64,000 nucleotides of DNA, taken from positions 26,936-90,935 of the IMG/VR virus record IMGVR_UViG_3300035698_010466. One strand, given 5' to 3'. Positions 49,320 to 57,848 of the stretch are shown here, piece by piece. Below the pieces are notes generated by a model that saw only the letters and a list, made by a program, of their open reading frames with translations, was not told the origin of the DNA and made no database searches. Source of the stretch: a virus. Position 1 is the stretch's first letter. Every line of letters begins with the position of its first letter. Both the position numbers and the translations under genes were made by a program.

Positions 49320-49690
49320 AAACTTATAATGAATATTTAAATGAAGGGGTACTCCAAAACATAAAGGATTCTGATTTTAATGGAGGAGATCCTGAAAGTA
49401 TTCAGGTTCATAATCAAGGTGTTGGTGGAGTTCAAAGTTTACAAGGAATGAGAAAACGAATAGTTCAACTTTTAGAGCAAATGTTGAAATCTGCAAAATC
49501 AGCAGAAAAAAATCATTCATTAGCTCATTATAATATTCAACAGGTTTTAAATTTAGCAAATCCTAAAAGTACAGGCGGAGTACTTTTAAAATATTTAGAG
49601 AACCATCAAAAAGCTGTCGAAGAACTTGAACAATTACGAAAGAAAGGTGGTAAAGGTGCTGGAAAAACCGTGCCAAAAAATTTAACTTAA
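49316..49690 (+). CDS. protein with capsid-targeting-like leader, 124 aa
   Basis: MKTYNEYLNEG is nearly the T4 leader MKTYQEFIAE. The remainder is helical and basic at its end (LRKKGGKGAGKTVPKNLT). The cut would be after Glu10 if a gp21-like protease acts. Unknown function; candidate internal virion protein. Confidence 0.72.
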   Translation: MKTYNEYLNEGVLQNIKDSDFNGGDPESIQVHNQGVGGVQSLQGMRKRIVQLLEQMLKSAKSAEKNHSLAHYNIQQVLNLANPKSTGGVLLKYLENHQKAVEELEQLRKKGGKGAGKTVPKNLT

Positions 49691-49693
49691 ACA

Positions 49694-50215
49694 ATGGGAA
49701 TATCAAATTTTGAAGATTTTATAAATGAAGCTCGTTCTATTACAAAAATCGATAAAGACATAATGCAAACTGTCGATTGAATGGCAGAACTTGTGACAAA
49801 CTGGAAAGCTGCTAAACAATCCGGTGATAAAACAGCAGAAGCTAATTTCGTTAAAAAACTTAAAATTCTAACAGATAAGAAAATAGCTCTTAATAAAGAA
49901 TTAGATATATCAATAGGATTAAAAGATGTGCATGTAGAATTTGTCGGTGAAGACTTTATCAATGAAGATTGGGGTTCATCTGATCAACATTCAATGAATA
50001 TGTATATTCATGATTTATTAAAGAAACCTAAAACTATGCCATCACCAATTGATGATAATTTAAAAAGTGCAGCAGAAGATGCTGTTGATTATTATTGGGA
50101 AGATTGGCCAGAATACAAAAAAGAGAGGAATACTTTAATTTTAAATGCAATTAGACTATATTTACAAAAAATGTTTACAAAGGAATTTAATAGATTTGCA
50201 GACTTTTTTAAATAA
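49694..50215 (+). CDS. protein with capsid-targeting-like leader and one in-frame TGA
   Basis: Begins MGISNFEDFINEARSI, another leader of the type FEDFINE. After 28 codons a TGA (49778) interrupts; the same frame continues MAELVTNWKAAKQSGDK to 50215 (173 codons in total). Trp would fit the TGA position. Without readthrough, translation could restart at the ATG directly after TGA and give a 144-aa protein without leader. Acidic helical body, ends KMFTKEFNRFADFFK. Confidence 0.7.
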
Positions 50216-50241
50216 GATTAACTGATACATTACAATATCAT

Positions 50242-50263
50242 GGGGCTAATAAGCCCCTTTTTT
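50242..50263 (+). terminator. intrinsic terminator
   Basis: GGGGCT/AGCCCC stem, loop AATA, then six T. Ends the 47.7-50.2 kb unit. Confidence 0.9.
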
Positions 50264-50285
50264 ATGAAAAAAGTTAGTGTTTTAT

Positions 50286-50332
50286 TTTTTATTCCCAATA
50301 AAATTGATTATATTTAATTATAAATTAAAAAC
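50286..50332 (+). promoter_or_regulatory. conserved promoter-like element, copy 5
   Basis: TTATTCCCAATAAAATTGAT followed by TATATTTAATTATAAATTAA, directly after a terminator and 8 bases before the next gene, a clean promoter position. Confidence 0.65.
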
Positions 50333-50339
50333 AGAAACT

Positions 50340-50894
50340 ATGGAATATAAGTTCGTAAGGCTAAAATGTAATCATTATAACATGGAATATCCATGGATTC
50401 TTGAATGCAAAGATATTGAAACACTTATAGAACATACTGAAAAGTACATGAACACTGAGATTGAAAGAGGTGTAAAGGATTGGTTTAAATCACAAAAAGG
50501 GCATTTAACAACTAATTATGCTAGTGCAGTAGAAAAAATGATGATATTCACGGGTAATAATTTTATTAAAGAAAGCACTATAATGGAAAATAAAATATTC
50601 CAAGGTAAACTTAAAATGTTACTGAAATTTGGGACTTTATATCTAAGAGAAAACGGTTCTTATATGGTTCATTCTGATTCTCTAATTATAATTGATAAAA
50701 AAGTTATGGATGAAATGGTTTGGCCAGAATATACAGTAGATGATATCAAAATTTCAAAATGGGATGGGGGTTCACATTACTATGCTAAAATTGGTAGAAT
50801 GGATGTTACTGATGCTGATGGTAATGTAAAGTGGAATACACACAAAGAAGCGAAAAGACATGCTCTTGTATTTTTTGAAAACCTTATAAATTAA
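50340..50894 (+). CDS. protein of unknown function, 184 aa
   Basis: Start chosen at MEYKFVRLKCNHYN because the longer in-frame start would lie inside the promoter-like element. Mixed alpha/beta; the C-terminal half has ISKWDGGSHYYAKIGRMDVTDADGN, resembling a double-stranded beta motif, and ends KEAKRHALVFFENLIN. No family recognised. Confidence 0.72.
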   Translation: MEYKFVRLKCNHYNMEYPWILECKDIETLIEHTEKYMNTEIERGVKDWFKSQKGHLTTNYASAVEKMMIFTGNNFIKESTIMENKIFQGKLKMLLKFGTLYLRENGSYMVHSDSLIIIDKKVMDEMVWPEYTVDDIKISKWDGGSHYYAKIGRMDVTDADGNVKWNTHKEAKRHALVFFENLIN

Positions 50895-50899
50895 ATAAA

Positions 50900-51136
50900 A
50901 TGAGAAGCGAAATTTGTGAAAGAATATTAAAATCAATACCTTTAGAAACAAGACTTAAAGTAGGTAATGAAATGGCATTTATTAACTTAATTGTTGAATT
51001 AGGTTATAGAGAAGATAGAATGTGGTCTGATGAGGAAGATGAATTACTTACTAAATTAATGGATCTTGCTAAACAACATACTGATGATACGTTAAAGGAG
51101 ATTGAAAGTTGGAAAGAGGATGGATGTCCTGAGTAA
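50900..51136 (+). CDS. small acidic protein, 78 aa
   Basis: Begins MRSEICERILKSIPLETRLK; WSDEEDELLTKLMDLAKQHT is a helix with acidic patch. Five bases after the previous stop, same unit. Unknown function. Confidence 0.68.
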   Translation: MRSEICERILKSIPLETRLKVGNEMAFINLIVELGYREDRMWSDEEDELLTKLMDLAKQHTDDTLKEIESWKEDGCPE

Positions 51137-51148
51137 AATAAATTGAAA

Positions 51149-51421
51149 ATGGAAACTATGAAAAGAAAAGTTATTAAAATATTTGAAACTCAAAGTGATC
51201 TTATATTGGCTAGGGCACAATTTTTATATGGCATAAATGTTCAATATGAAGATATCAGCAAGCTCGAAGAATTCATTAATAAGTTAGTGGGTAGTTATGG
51301 ATATCATTATACAAAGAATGACAATCCAACATCTGGTACTGAAGAATTTGATTATATTAATCAGCATGGTGGACTTAAGATTGGAGATTATATTGAACCG
51401 CCGTTTTACACGTTAAAATAA
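51149..51421 (+). CDS. small protein of unknown function, 90 aa
   Basis: Start at METMKRKVIKIFETQSD (ATG 51149; a TTG two codons earlier or the Met at codon 4 are alternatives). Contains FLYGINVQYEDISKLEEFIN and a C-terminal GLKIGDYIEPPFYTLK. Last gene before another promoter-like element. No family recognised. Confidence 0.68.
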   Translation: METMKRKVIKIFETQSDLILARAQFLYGINVQYEDISKLEEFINKLVGSYGYHYTKNDNPTSGTEEFDYINQHGGLKIGDYIEPPFYTLK

Positions 51422-51442
51422 ATTAAAAATAATTAGCGAAAT

Positions 51443-51491
51443 ATTTTTTATTCCCAATAAAATTGATTATATTTAATTATAATTAAAAAAG
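51443..51491 (+). promoter_or_regulatory. conserved promoter-like element, copy 6
   Basis: Same core as copy 5; followed by AAAGGAGATACAAAATG, one of the few Shine-Dalgarno-like sequences here. Confidence 0.65.
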
Positions 51492-51501
51492 GAGATACAA
51501 A

Positions 51502-52486
51502 ATGGGAGGGAACGCTTTAAAAAACACAATAACTCGGAGATACGATAAGGATGAATATTTTAAGTTAAGAGATGAAATCTTAGAAAAACTTAAAACAATC
51601 AATCTAACTGGTCGTGATCTTAGAGCTTTTAGAAAAAAAGAAACTTTCGGTGATATGGATGTTCTTATTTTAAACGATGGAACTATTAAAGATATCAGAG
51701 AAAGAATCGAAAAAACATTCAAACCGAATGAAATGTTTTTTAATGGCAATGTATGGTCATTTGATTACAAAGAACTTCAAATTGATTTTATCTTAACTCC
51801 AACCAGAAACTGGGAGAGTGCGTATAATTTCTTTTCATGGAATGACCTCGGAAATGTTATGGGAAAAATTTGCCACAAGTTTAATTGTAAATACGGATTT
51901 GAAGGTCTTAATTTCAAATACAGAACTGAAGATCAAAGACATCTTGGAGATATTAATCTAACAAGAGATACTGAAAAAATCTTTGATTTTTTTAGGTTTT
52001 GATTACGAAAGATGGCTAGAAGGTTTTGATACAATGGAAGAAATTTTTGAATATGTTATCGGTTCAAAATATTTTTCAATGGAAATCTTCGCATTTGAAA
52101 ATCTTAATCATATCGATAAGAAACGAAACAAGAAAAGAAAAATGTACAATGAATTTCTTGAGTATGTTAATAACAAAGAAAATCTTACAACATACAAGTT
52201 TCATAAAGATAAGACAATGTACCATGAAAAAATTGAAACTGCATTTCCAGGATTCCTTACTAAACTCGAAGAATTCAGAGAAAAAGAAAGAATCCGTAAA
52301 GAAGTTTCTGATAAATTCAACGGTAGACTTGTAATGGAAAAGTATGGCTATGAAGGTAAAAGACTTGGTGAAGTTCTAGGAAACTTTAAATCATTATTTT
52401 CAAACTTTTCAATCTATGTTTTAAATACTAATGAATCAGAAATTTGGAAAGATTTTGAAAAGTTTTTGGATGAAACAAATGCGTAA
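51502..52486 (+). CDS. nucleotidyltransferase-like protein, frameshift at a T-run
   Basis: The first frame (51502-52002, 166 aa) has FGDMDVLILNDG and ELQIDFILTP, the G..DxD...D pattern of pol-beta-like nucleotidyltransferases. It ends just after a run of seven T (51987-51993). The next frame, +1, continues LGFDYERWLEGFDTMEEIFEYV to 52486. With six T the protein is one chain of about 327 aa (KIFDFLGFDYERW). Homopolymer length error is the simplest cause; slippage on TTTTTTT is possible. Confidence 0.72.
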
Positions 52487-52517
52487 AATGTTATAAAATA
52501 ATAAATTAAATACATTA

Positions 52518-53225
52518 ATGTCAAAATTGAAAATAACTTTTATTTCCGATACACATACTAAACATAATGAATTAGATCTCCCTAGTGGGGATCTTTTAAT
52601 TCATGCAGGAGATTTCATGAACTCCGGTTATAAAGAAGGTAATATTCATGCGTTCGGTAAATGGTTTAGTAAGCAGGATTATGAACATCTTGTTTGTATT
52701 GCAGGTAATCATGACAGATATTTTGAAAATCACAATCATCATGCTAGACGCATCATTAATTCTTATAAAGGTATTACTTATTTACAAGATAATGAAATGA
52801 TAATCAAAAGTGATGATGATACACGAGATATTAAATTGTACGGAAGTCCTTGGCAACCAGAATTTATGGACTGGGCTTTTAACTTACCGCATAATGGAAC
52901 CTATCTTAAAGCAGCATGGGATAAAATTCCTGAAGATGTTGATATTTTAATCACTCACGGACCTCCTAGAGATCATCTTGATAAAAGTGGACCTCCTTGG
53001 ACACAAGCTAGATTAGGTTGTGAATTATTAAGAGCAAGGGTTGATAAGATTAAACCAATGATACATGTCTTTGGACATATTCATGGTAGTTACGGATATA
53101 AGTTTCATAATGGTACACATTTCATTAATGCATCAATATTAAATGAACAATATCAATATGTAAATACTCCACTTACGATTAAATGGGATCCTGTAACAAA
53201 TGGAATAGAATTTATACTAGATTAA
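52518..53225 (+). CDS. metallophosphoesterase
   Basis: 235 aa, all ligands present: FISDTHTKHNEL (DxH), LIHAGDFMNSG (GD), IAGNHDRYF (GNHD), LITHGPPRDHLD and HVFGHIHGSYG (GHxH). Calcineurin-like phosphoesterase of the YfcE/Mre11-small type. In phages such enzymes act on cyclic nucleotides or nucleic acid ends. Contrast with the degenerate member at 20065. Confidence 0.93.
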   Translation: MSKLKITFISDTHTKHNELDLPSGDLLIHAGDFMNSGYKEGNIHAFGKWFSKQDYEHLVCIAGNHDRYFENHNHHARRIINSYKGITYLQDNEMIIKSDDDTRDIKLYGSPWQPEFMDWAFNLPHNGTYLKAAWDKIPEDVDILITHGPPRDHLDKSGPPWTQARLGCELLRARVDKIKPMIHVFGHIHGSYGYKFHNGTHFINASILNEQYQYVNTPLTIKWDPVTNGIEFILD

Positions 53226-53226
53226 T

Positions 53227-53406
53227 ATGAAATGTTTTGCATGTAACCAACAAATAGAAAATGAACTACATATCATTCATGTTGGAGATGGAGATTTTGT
53301 ATGTAATAAAGTATGTAAAGAAAAATTCGAGAAAGATAGAAACGAATTCTTTGCAAACATACATGATGATAATTGGTATGAAACAAATTTTTTTAAATTA
53401 AAATAA
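53227..53406 (+). CDS. small zinc-binding protein, 59 aa
   Basis: MKCFACNQQIE and FVCNKVCKEKF give two Cys pairs (CxxC...CxxxC) of a treble-clef/FYVE-like knuckle. ATG is one base after the previous stop. Unknown role. Confidence 0.66.
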   Translation: MKCFACNQQIENELHIIHVGDGDFVCNKVCKEKFEKDRNEFFANIHDDNWYETNFFKLK

Positions 53407-53415
53407 AATAATATT

Positions 53416-53781
53416 ATGATGAGAACCGGAAGTAGAACCGTGCATATTAATAAAGCTAAATTAATAGGAAAGATTAGAGAAAATAAAGCTAATCATATAG
53501 TTGAATATGATAAAGCAGTAATTGCTTATAAGCAAGAAGCATTAAAGCAATTGGCAAAATTGAACCGTGATGTAGAAAATGGTGAGATGGAAATAATGAT
53601 TGATTTAGTAACTCCTGTTAATGCTTGTGACAATTATGATAAAATAATTGAAATGTTTAATTGAGAACTTAATACAGAAGTGGATTTAACACAAGATGAA
53701 TTCAAAGAATATGTACAAGATGAATCTTCAACAGCAGTTCATGCTAAGATGATGAATTCAACTTATTTAATGCAGCATTAA
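53416..53781 (+). CDS. protein of unknown function with one in-frame TGA
   Basis: 82 aa to TGA (53662), then the same frame continues for 39 codons: ELNTEVDLTQDEFKEYVQDE and on to TAA 53779-53781. The continuation is clearly protein-like and Trp would give FNWELNTE at the TGA. Helical, begins MMRTGSRTVHINKAKLIGKI. No family named. Readthrough, mutation (TGG to TGA) or assembly error. Confidence 0.66.
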
Positions 53782-53785
53782 AAAC

Positions 53786-54004
53786 ATGAAAGTATACCAA
53801 ATAAGAACAGCAAAACAATTCTTTGATTTTTATAGAGATAAAGAATTTGATATAGAAGAATTATTAGAAGTATATGCTAAGGATGTTGCAACTCGATTTG
53901 CAGCTGAATGTGTAAACCAAGCATTAGGAAATAAAATGGAAGTTTCTAATGCATTACATGATAGAATTAATTCAGAGTATAATTCAATAGAATGGGAACA
54001 ATAA
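53786..54004 (+). CDS. small protein of unknown function, 72 aa
   Basis: MKVYQIRTAKQFFDFYRDK at the start; helical, acidic end. Four bases after the extended upstream gene, supporting that gene's longer reading. No family recognised. Confidence 0.66.
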   Translation: MKVYQIRTAKQFFDFYRDKEFDIEELLEVYAKDVATRFAAECVNQALGNKMEVSNALHDRINSEYNSIEWEQ

Positions 54005-54016
54005 AAATTTTAAGAA

Positions 54017-54286
54017 ATGACAGGTAATTACGATAGCGTTTCAGAAAGGCTCACTGATGATTCAACTTTCCTTGAAAGTTTCAATAAATATGCGAAGATA
54101 GTAAATAAGCTTAATTCCCATAATATAGAACTTATTGGTAGTATACCAAATCCTGAAGTAGCAGATCCTAAATGCGGATTTAAAATGATTCATAATAAAA
54201 TTACTTGGGATATCTTTAGAGTAGACGATGTGGTTGATATGATAATTAAAGCTAGAAATGCATATAAAGAAAGAATAAAATCATGA
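54017..54286 (+). CDS. small protein of unknown function, 89 aa
   Basis: Begins MTGNYDSVSERLTDDSTFLE; FKMIHNKITWDIFRVDDVVD in the middle. Ends TCATGA overlapping the next ATG. No family recognised. Confidence 0.66.
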   Translation: MTGNYDSVSERLTDDSTFLESFNKYAKIVNKLNSHNIELIGSIPNPEVADPKCGFKMIHNKITWDIFRVDDVVDMIIKARNAYKERIKS

Positions 54287-54501
54287 CAGATAAAGATATT
54301 GTATATTTTATAATGAGCCACACAGTAGAACTAACACCTGGTGGCAAAAAAGATTTTCAGTGGCCTTGTATGCCTGATCCTGAGATGGGAGATGAATTCA
54401 TTCGTAAAATAAAAGATCAATTTTATGAAATTAAACTTTGGATAAAATTTAATCCGGAAAGATATCAACAAGCAATTAATGGATATTATCAAATAAACTA
54501 A
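54283..54501 (+). CDS. small protein of unknown function, 72 aa
   Basis: MTDKDIVYFIMSHTVELTPG start, FQWPCMPDPEMGDEFIRKIK middle. Coupled by ATGA to the previous gene. No family recognised. Confidence 0.66.
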   Translation: MTDKDIVYFIMSHTVELTPGGKKDFQWPCMPDPEMGDEFIRKIKDQFYEIKLWIKFNPERYQQAINGYYQIN

Positions 54502-54503
54502 AT

Positions 54504-55022
54504 ATGGAACATAAAGAAATTAAACATATAGACATTAAAGAATTTCGAGAGAAAGGATATCTACAAGAACTAAATCGAAGATTCTTACATCCTTTAGGTA
54601 TGGCATTAGAAGTAGTGATAGAAAAAGGTGAGGAAAGAATTGGTGGCATTTGGGATTATCGTGATGATGAGGAAGGTATCTATTATGATATTGAAAATTC
54701 TAATGAAGAAAGAAAAAATAAATTTGCAGAAAATAAAAAGTTTGTAGATAGTGAATTAACAAACCATATTAACAAAAGATTTGAAATTCTAGGATTTCAA
54801 ATAGAACCAATAAACAATAAATTGGATAAACTGAATAAATTAGAAACAGTTAAAGAATTTTTACTTAAAAGAAGAAATATTAATAGGGCTAACTTACAAG
54901 ATGAAGCAATTAAAGAAGATGGATTTTTTGACGCAAATTCTTATAGCGGTGGGAATTTTGATGATTGCTTTCATTTAGCATTTGAAATGGGTGAAGCTGA
55001 ATTAATCGAAGAATTATTATAA
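54504..55022 (+). CDS. protein of unknown function, 172 aa
   Basis: Begins MEHKEIKHIDIKEFREKGYL; FLHPLGMALEVVIEKGEERI and GIWDYRDDEEGIYYD resemble a conserved phage protein segment. C-terminal GGNFDDCFHLAFEMGEAEL. Function unknown. Confidence 0.7.
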   Translation: MEHKEIKHIDIKEFREKGYLQELNRRFLHPLGMALEVVIEKGEERIGGIWDYRDDEEGIYYDIENSNEERKNKFAENKKFVDSELTNHINKRFEILGFQIEPINNKLDKLNKLETVKEFLLKRRNINRANLQDEAIKEDGFFDANSYSGGNFDDCFHLAFEMGEAELIEELL

Positions 55023-55056
55023 ATAATAAACTAAATAAAACTAAATAAAACTAAAT

Positions 55057-55695
55057 ATGCGTTATTGTAGTATAGATATTGAAACAACTGGATTAAATTC
55101 AGAGAATTGCCAAGTACTAAGTATTGGGGCAGTTATAGAAGATACCAACGATATTAAACCTATTAAAGAATTACCTTCATTTCATGGGGTAATAGTTCCT
55201 AACAGAATTGAAGGTGAACCTTATGCAATTAATCTTAATAAAAAATTAATTGAAACTATCGTTGAATATTCAGTAGCAAAAACTGACATTGAGAAACTTG
55301 AAATCTCCCAGAAAACCGGAATGACATTTTATAATAAAGATAAGATTATACTTGCGTTTTATAATTTCTTAACTAAAAATGGATTTGGCGAGATAAGTAA
55401 AAAAACAGACTTAATTGAATATCCAATACATTTAAATGTTGCAGGTAAAAACTTCGGAACATTTGATTTAAAATTTTTAGAGAAGTTACCGAGATGGAAA
55501 CAATTTATTAAAGTTCGTCAACGTATACTTGATCCTGCTATATTACATATAGATTGGAACAGAGATGATTCTTTACCCGGATTATTAGAATGTAAAAAAC
55601 GAGCATGCATAAATGGAGAAGTAACACATAATGCGTTAGAGGACGCACAAGATGTAGTAGAAGTTTTAAGATTCACTTATGACATTAATATTTAA
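55057..55695 (+). CDS. DEDD 3'-5' exonuclease (DnaQ/RNase T-like)
   Basis: 212 aa. Motif I SIDIETTGLNSENCQVLSIG (D, E), motif II NVAGKNFGTFDLKFL (Asp), motif III HNALEDAQDVVEV (H, D). Between motifs I and II the chain is longer than in oligoribonucleases. Likely trims RNA or DNA 3' ends; with RNase P RNA and the CCA enzyme in this genome, tRNA 3' trimming is one possible role. Confidence 0.9.
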   Translation: MRYCSIDIETTGLNSENCQVLSIGAVIEDTNDIKPIKELPSFHGVIVPNRIEGEPYAINLNKKLIETIVEYSVAKTDIEKLEISQKTGMTFYNKDKIILAFYNFLTKNGFGEISKKTDLIEYPIHLNVAGKNFGTFDLKFLEKLPRWKQFIKVRQRILDPAILHIDWNRDDSLPGLLECKKRACINGEVTHNALEDAQDVVEVLRFTYDINI

Positions 55696-55725
55696 TTAAT
55701 ATGCTCTTATAAATATAAAAATAGG

Positions 55726-55738
55726 ATGGTGCCCAACC
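55726..55738 (+). repeat. 13-bp inverted repeat, left arm
   Basis: ATGGTGCCCAACC; exact reverse complement of GGTTGGGCACCAT at 56562-56574. The pair brackets the gene at 55817. Confidence 0.85.
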
Positions 55739-55816
55739 ATTGATGCCCTGAGTCAATAAAGGCTTTAAAGTTATGTAACAGTAGCAAAAGGGTTTAAAAA
55801 TAATAAAATAGGTACT

Positions 55817-56557
55817 ATGAATAAACAAGCAACTGCGCATATAGCGCTAAATAAAAATAGACTAAAACATTACCCAGTCACCGGACCAGGTATAGTTTAT
55901 TTAAACGACAATGATAATTTTGAAATTGAATTATTCAACGGATATGACACTGAAGTTTTGGCTAAGATATGGATTAATGATGAACTCATATCACAAGGCG
56001 GTTTAGTAATTAAACCAGGTCAACGATATTTCCTAGAAAGATTTATAGATTCAAATAACAAATTTAAGTTTGACACTTACTCAGTCGAAAACTCAACTGA
56101 AGCAAAAGAAGCCATTAAAAATAATGGAAGTGTTAAAGTTGAGTTTTATTCTAAAACTCCAAACTTAACAAGATATCCAAAAACATTAAAATCGAATTAT
56201 GGTGAATATTCCGGTAATATCCATTTCCATCAAAATTCTGGCGGATATGCATACAGAAGTAATACAAACGATGTAATTGGAATGGATCTTTGCGATACAA
56301 CTTTTACCTCTATGTGTTGTTTAGATAGCATTGAAACAGGAAGAGTTGGTAAAGGAGAAAGTTCAGATCAAAGTTTTGGAACATCTGATCTGAAATTTAA
56401 TATATTTACATGTAACACTTATGAATATAAAATATTACCGAATTCACAAAAACCAGTTGAAGTAGCTGAAATTAGAAATTACTGCAGTGAATGTGGTTTT
56501 AGAATTCGTAAACAGAATTGGAAGTTTTGCCCAAGCTGTGGCGATACATTAAATTAA
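55817..56557 (+). CDS. zinc-ribbon protein with beta-rich domains, unknown function
   Basis: 246 aa. The N-terminal domain (about 1-70; TGPGIVYLNDNDNFEIELFN; LVIKPGQRYFLER) looks like a beta-sandwich. The middle has SGNIHFHQNSGG and many Gly/Ser. The C-terminus is a double-CxxC zinc ribbon, YCSECGFRIRKQNWKFCPSCG. The gene is flanked by a perfect 13-bp inverted repeat, unlike any other gene here. No family recognised for the whole chain. Confidence 0.74.
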   Translation: MNKQATAHIALNKNRLKHYPVTGPGIVYLNDNDNFEIELFNGYDTEVLAKIWINDELISQGGLVIKPGQRYFLERFIDSNNKFKFDTYSVENSTEAKEAIKNNGSVKVEFYSKTPNLTRYPKTLKSNYGEYSGNIHFHQNSGGYAYRSNTNDVIGMDLCDTTFTSMCCLDSIETGRVGKGESSDQSFGTSDLKFNIFTCNTYEYKILPNSQKPVEVAEIRNYCSECGFRIRKQNWKFCPSCGDTLN

Positions 56558-56561
56558 GAAG

Positions 56562-56574
56562 GGTTGGGCACCAT
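56562..56574 (+). repeat. 13-bp inverted repeat, right arm
   Basis: GGTTGGGCACCAT, followed by TCTTTTTG. In RNA it would pair with 55726-55738 and bring the ends of the transcript together. Confidence 0.85.
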
Positions 56575-56608
56575 TCTTTTTGAATAAATAATTAAACAAC
56601 ATACATTA

Positions 56609-57763
56609 ATGGCACTACGTAAATTTAATACATATAAGCTTATGACTGAGGCACAGGATTCATTAAAGATTTCTGTACCTAAAGATGTACTTGACTTATA
56701 TAAACTTTTTAAGAAAAATAAAAAGGAACTTTTCATTGTTGGCGGTGCAGTAAGAGATGCATTATTAGGTAAGAAACCTAAAGATTTTGATCTTGCGACC
56801 GATGCATTACCTAATGAAATTATTAGCATCATAACTAAAGGCGGTTATACAACAGCCGGTGAAATTGGACAGCAATTTAATATTGTCTTCGTTCAAGTTC
56901 CTTCCTCTAAAGAACCTATCGAAATCGCTACGTTCCGAGAAGATGTGGGCAAGGGTCGTAGACCTGATGCAGTTAAAGCTTCAACAATTGATAAAGATGT
57001 TTTAAGAAGGGATTTAACTATGAATGCTTTATTCTATGATATCGGATCAAAACAGATTGTAGATTTAGTTGGCGGAGTAGATGATATTATGTCAGGTACA
57101 GTACGCACAGTTGGAAAACCTACTGATAGATTTGATGAAGATAAGTTAAGAAAGTTAAGAGCATTAAGATTTGCAGGTAGAACTAATGCAAAATTAAATG
57201 ATGAAACTTCTAAAGCGATTCGTGATAATAATTCATTAGATGGTGTAAGTTCTGAAAGAATCAGAGATGAATTCAAAAAATCAATTGAATCTGCTAAATC
57301 TCCAAAGTATTATTTAGATTTAGTATCTTCATTTAATTTATGGGATGTAATGTTTCCTGGTCTTGTTATTGATAAATCTTTTGTAAACTCAAATGATTGG
57401 TTAATTCAAATATCACAACTATTTGGAAACAATCCTCTAGAAAAAATTGAAAAACTTTTAAATACTTATAATTTTACAGTAGACGAAATCAAAATTGTTA
57501 AGTTCTTAAAAGATTTGAAAAATCTTGAACCAAGTAATGTTTTTAAGACATATGAAAAATATGAATCATCAAAACTTGATAATAAAACAATACTCAATTT
57601 TGCTAAACTAAACAATTTAAACTTTAAATTAATTAAAGCATTTTTAAAGTATAAGCCATCAACAAGCGGTAATGATATAATGAAACAATTTAATTTAAAA
57701 GGATCTGCTATTGGTGATAAGAAATCTGAAATCGAAGCAGAAAAATTTAAAAAAATGTTATAG
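56609..57763 (+). CDS. cca: CCA-adding enzyme / poly(A) polymerase family (class II)
   Basis: 384 aa. FIVGGAVRDALLGKKPKDFDLATDA (flexible loop and DxD, about 42-66), FREDVGKGRRPD, RRDLTMNALFYD and IVDLVGGVDDI, then KLRALRFAGR and SSERIRDEF are the full class II head-and-neck motif set. Class II tRNA nucleotidyltransferases and poly(A) polymerases share these; the tRNA array lacking CCA favours CCA addition. N-terminal RKFNTYKLMTEA weakly resembles the capsid-targeting leaders. Terminator downstream. Confidence 0.9.
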   Translation: MALRKFNTYKLMTEAQDSLKISVPKDVLDLYKLFKKNKKELFIVGGAVRDALLGKKPKDFDLATDALPNEIISIITKGGYTTAGEIGQQFNIVFVQVPSSKEPIEIATFREDVGKGRRPDAVKASTIDKDVLRRDLTMNALFYDIGSKQIVDLVGGVDDIMSGTVRTVGKPTDRFDEDKLRKLRALRFAGRTNAKLNDETSKAIRDNNSLDGVSSERIRDEFKKSIESAKSPKYYLDLVSSFNLWDVMFPGLVIDKSFVNSNDWLIQISQLFGNNPLEKIEKLLNTYNFTVDEIKIVKFLKDLKNLEPSNVFKTYEKYESSKLDNKTILNFAKLNNLNFKLIKAFLKYKPSTSGNDIMKQFNLKGSAIGDKKSEIEAEKFKKML

Positions 57764-57801
57764 AATGTCTTAAACATTTTTTAAAAACTTCATATAAAAA
57801 T

Positions 57802-57823
57802 AAAAGGATCTTAGGATCCTTTT
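57802..57823 (+). terminator. intrinsic terminator (palindromic)
   Basis: AAAAGGATC/GATCCTTTT stem with loop TTAG; symmetrical, so it may act from both sides. Confidence 0.75.
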
Positions 57824-57848
57824 CTATTCTAAAATAATTAATGACGAG

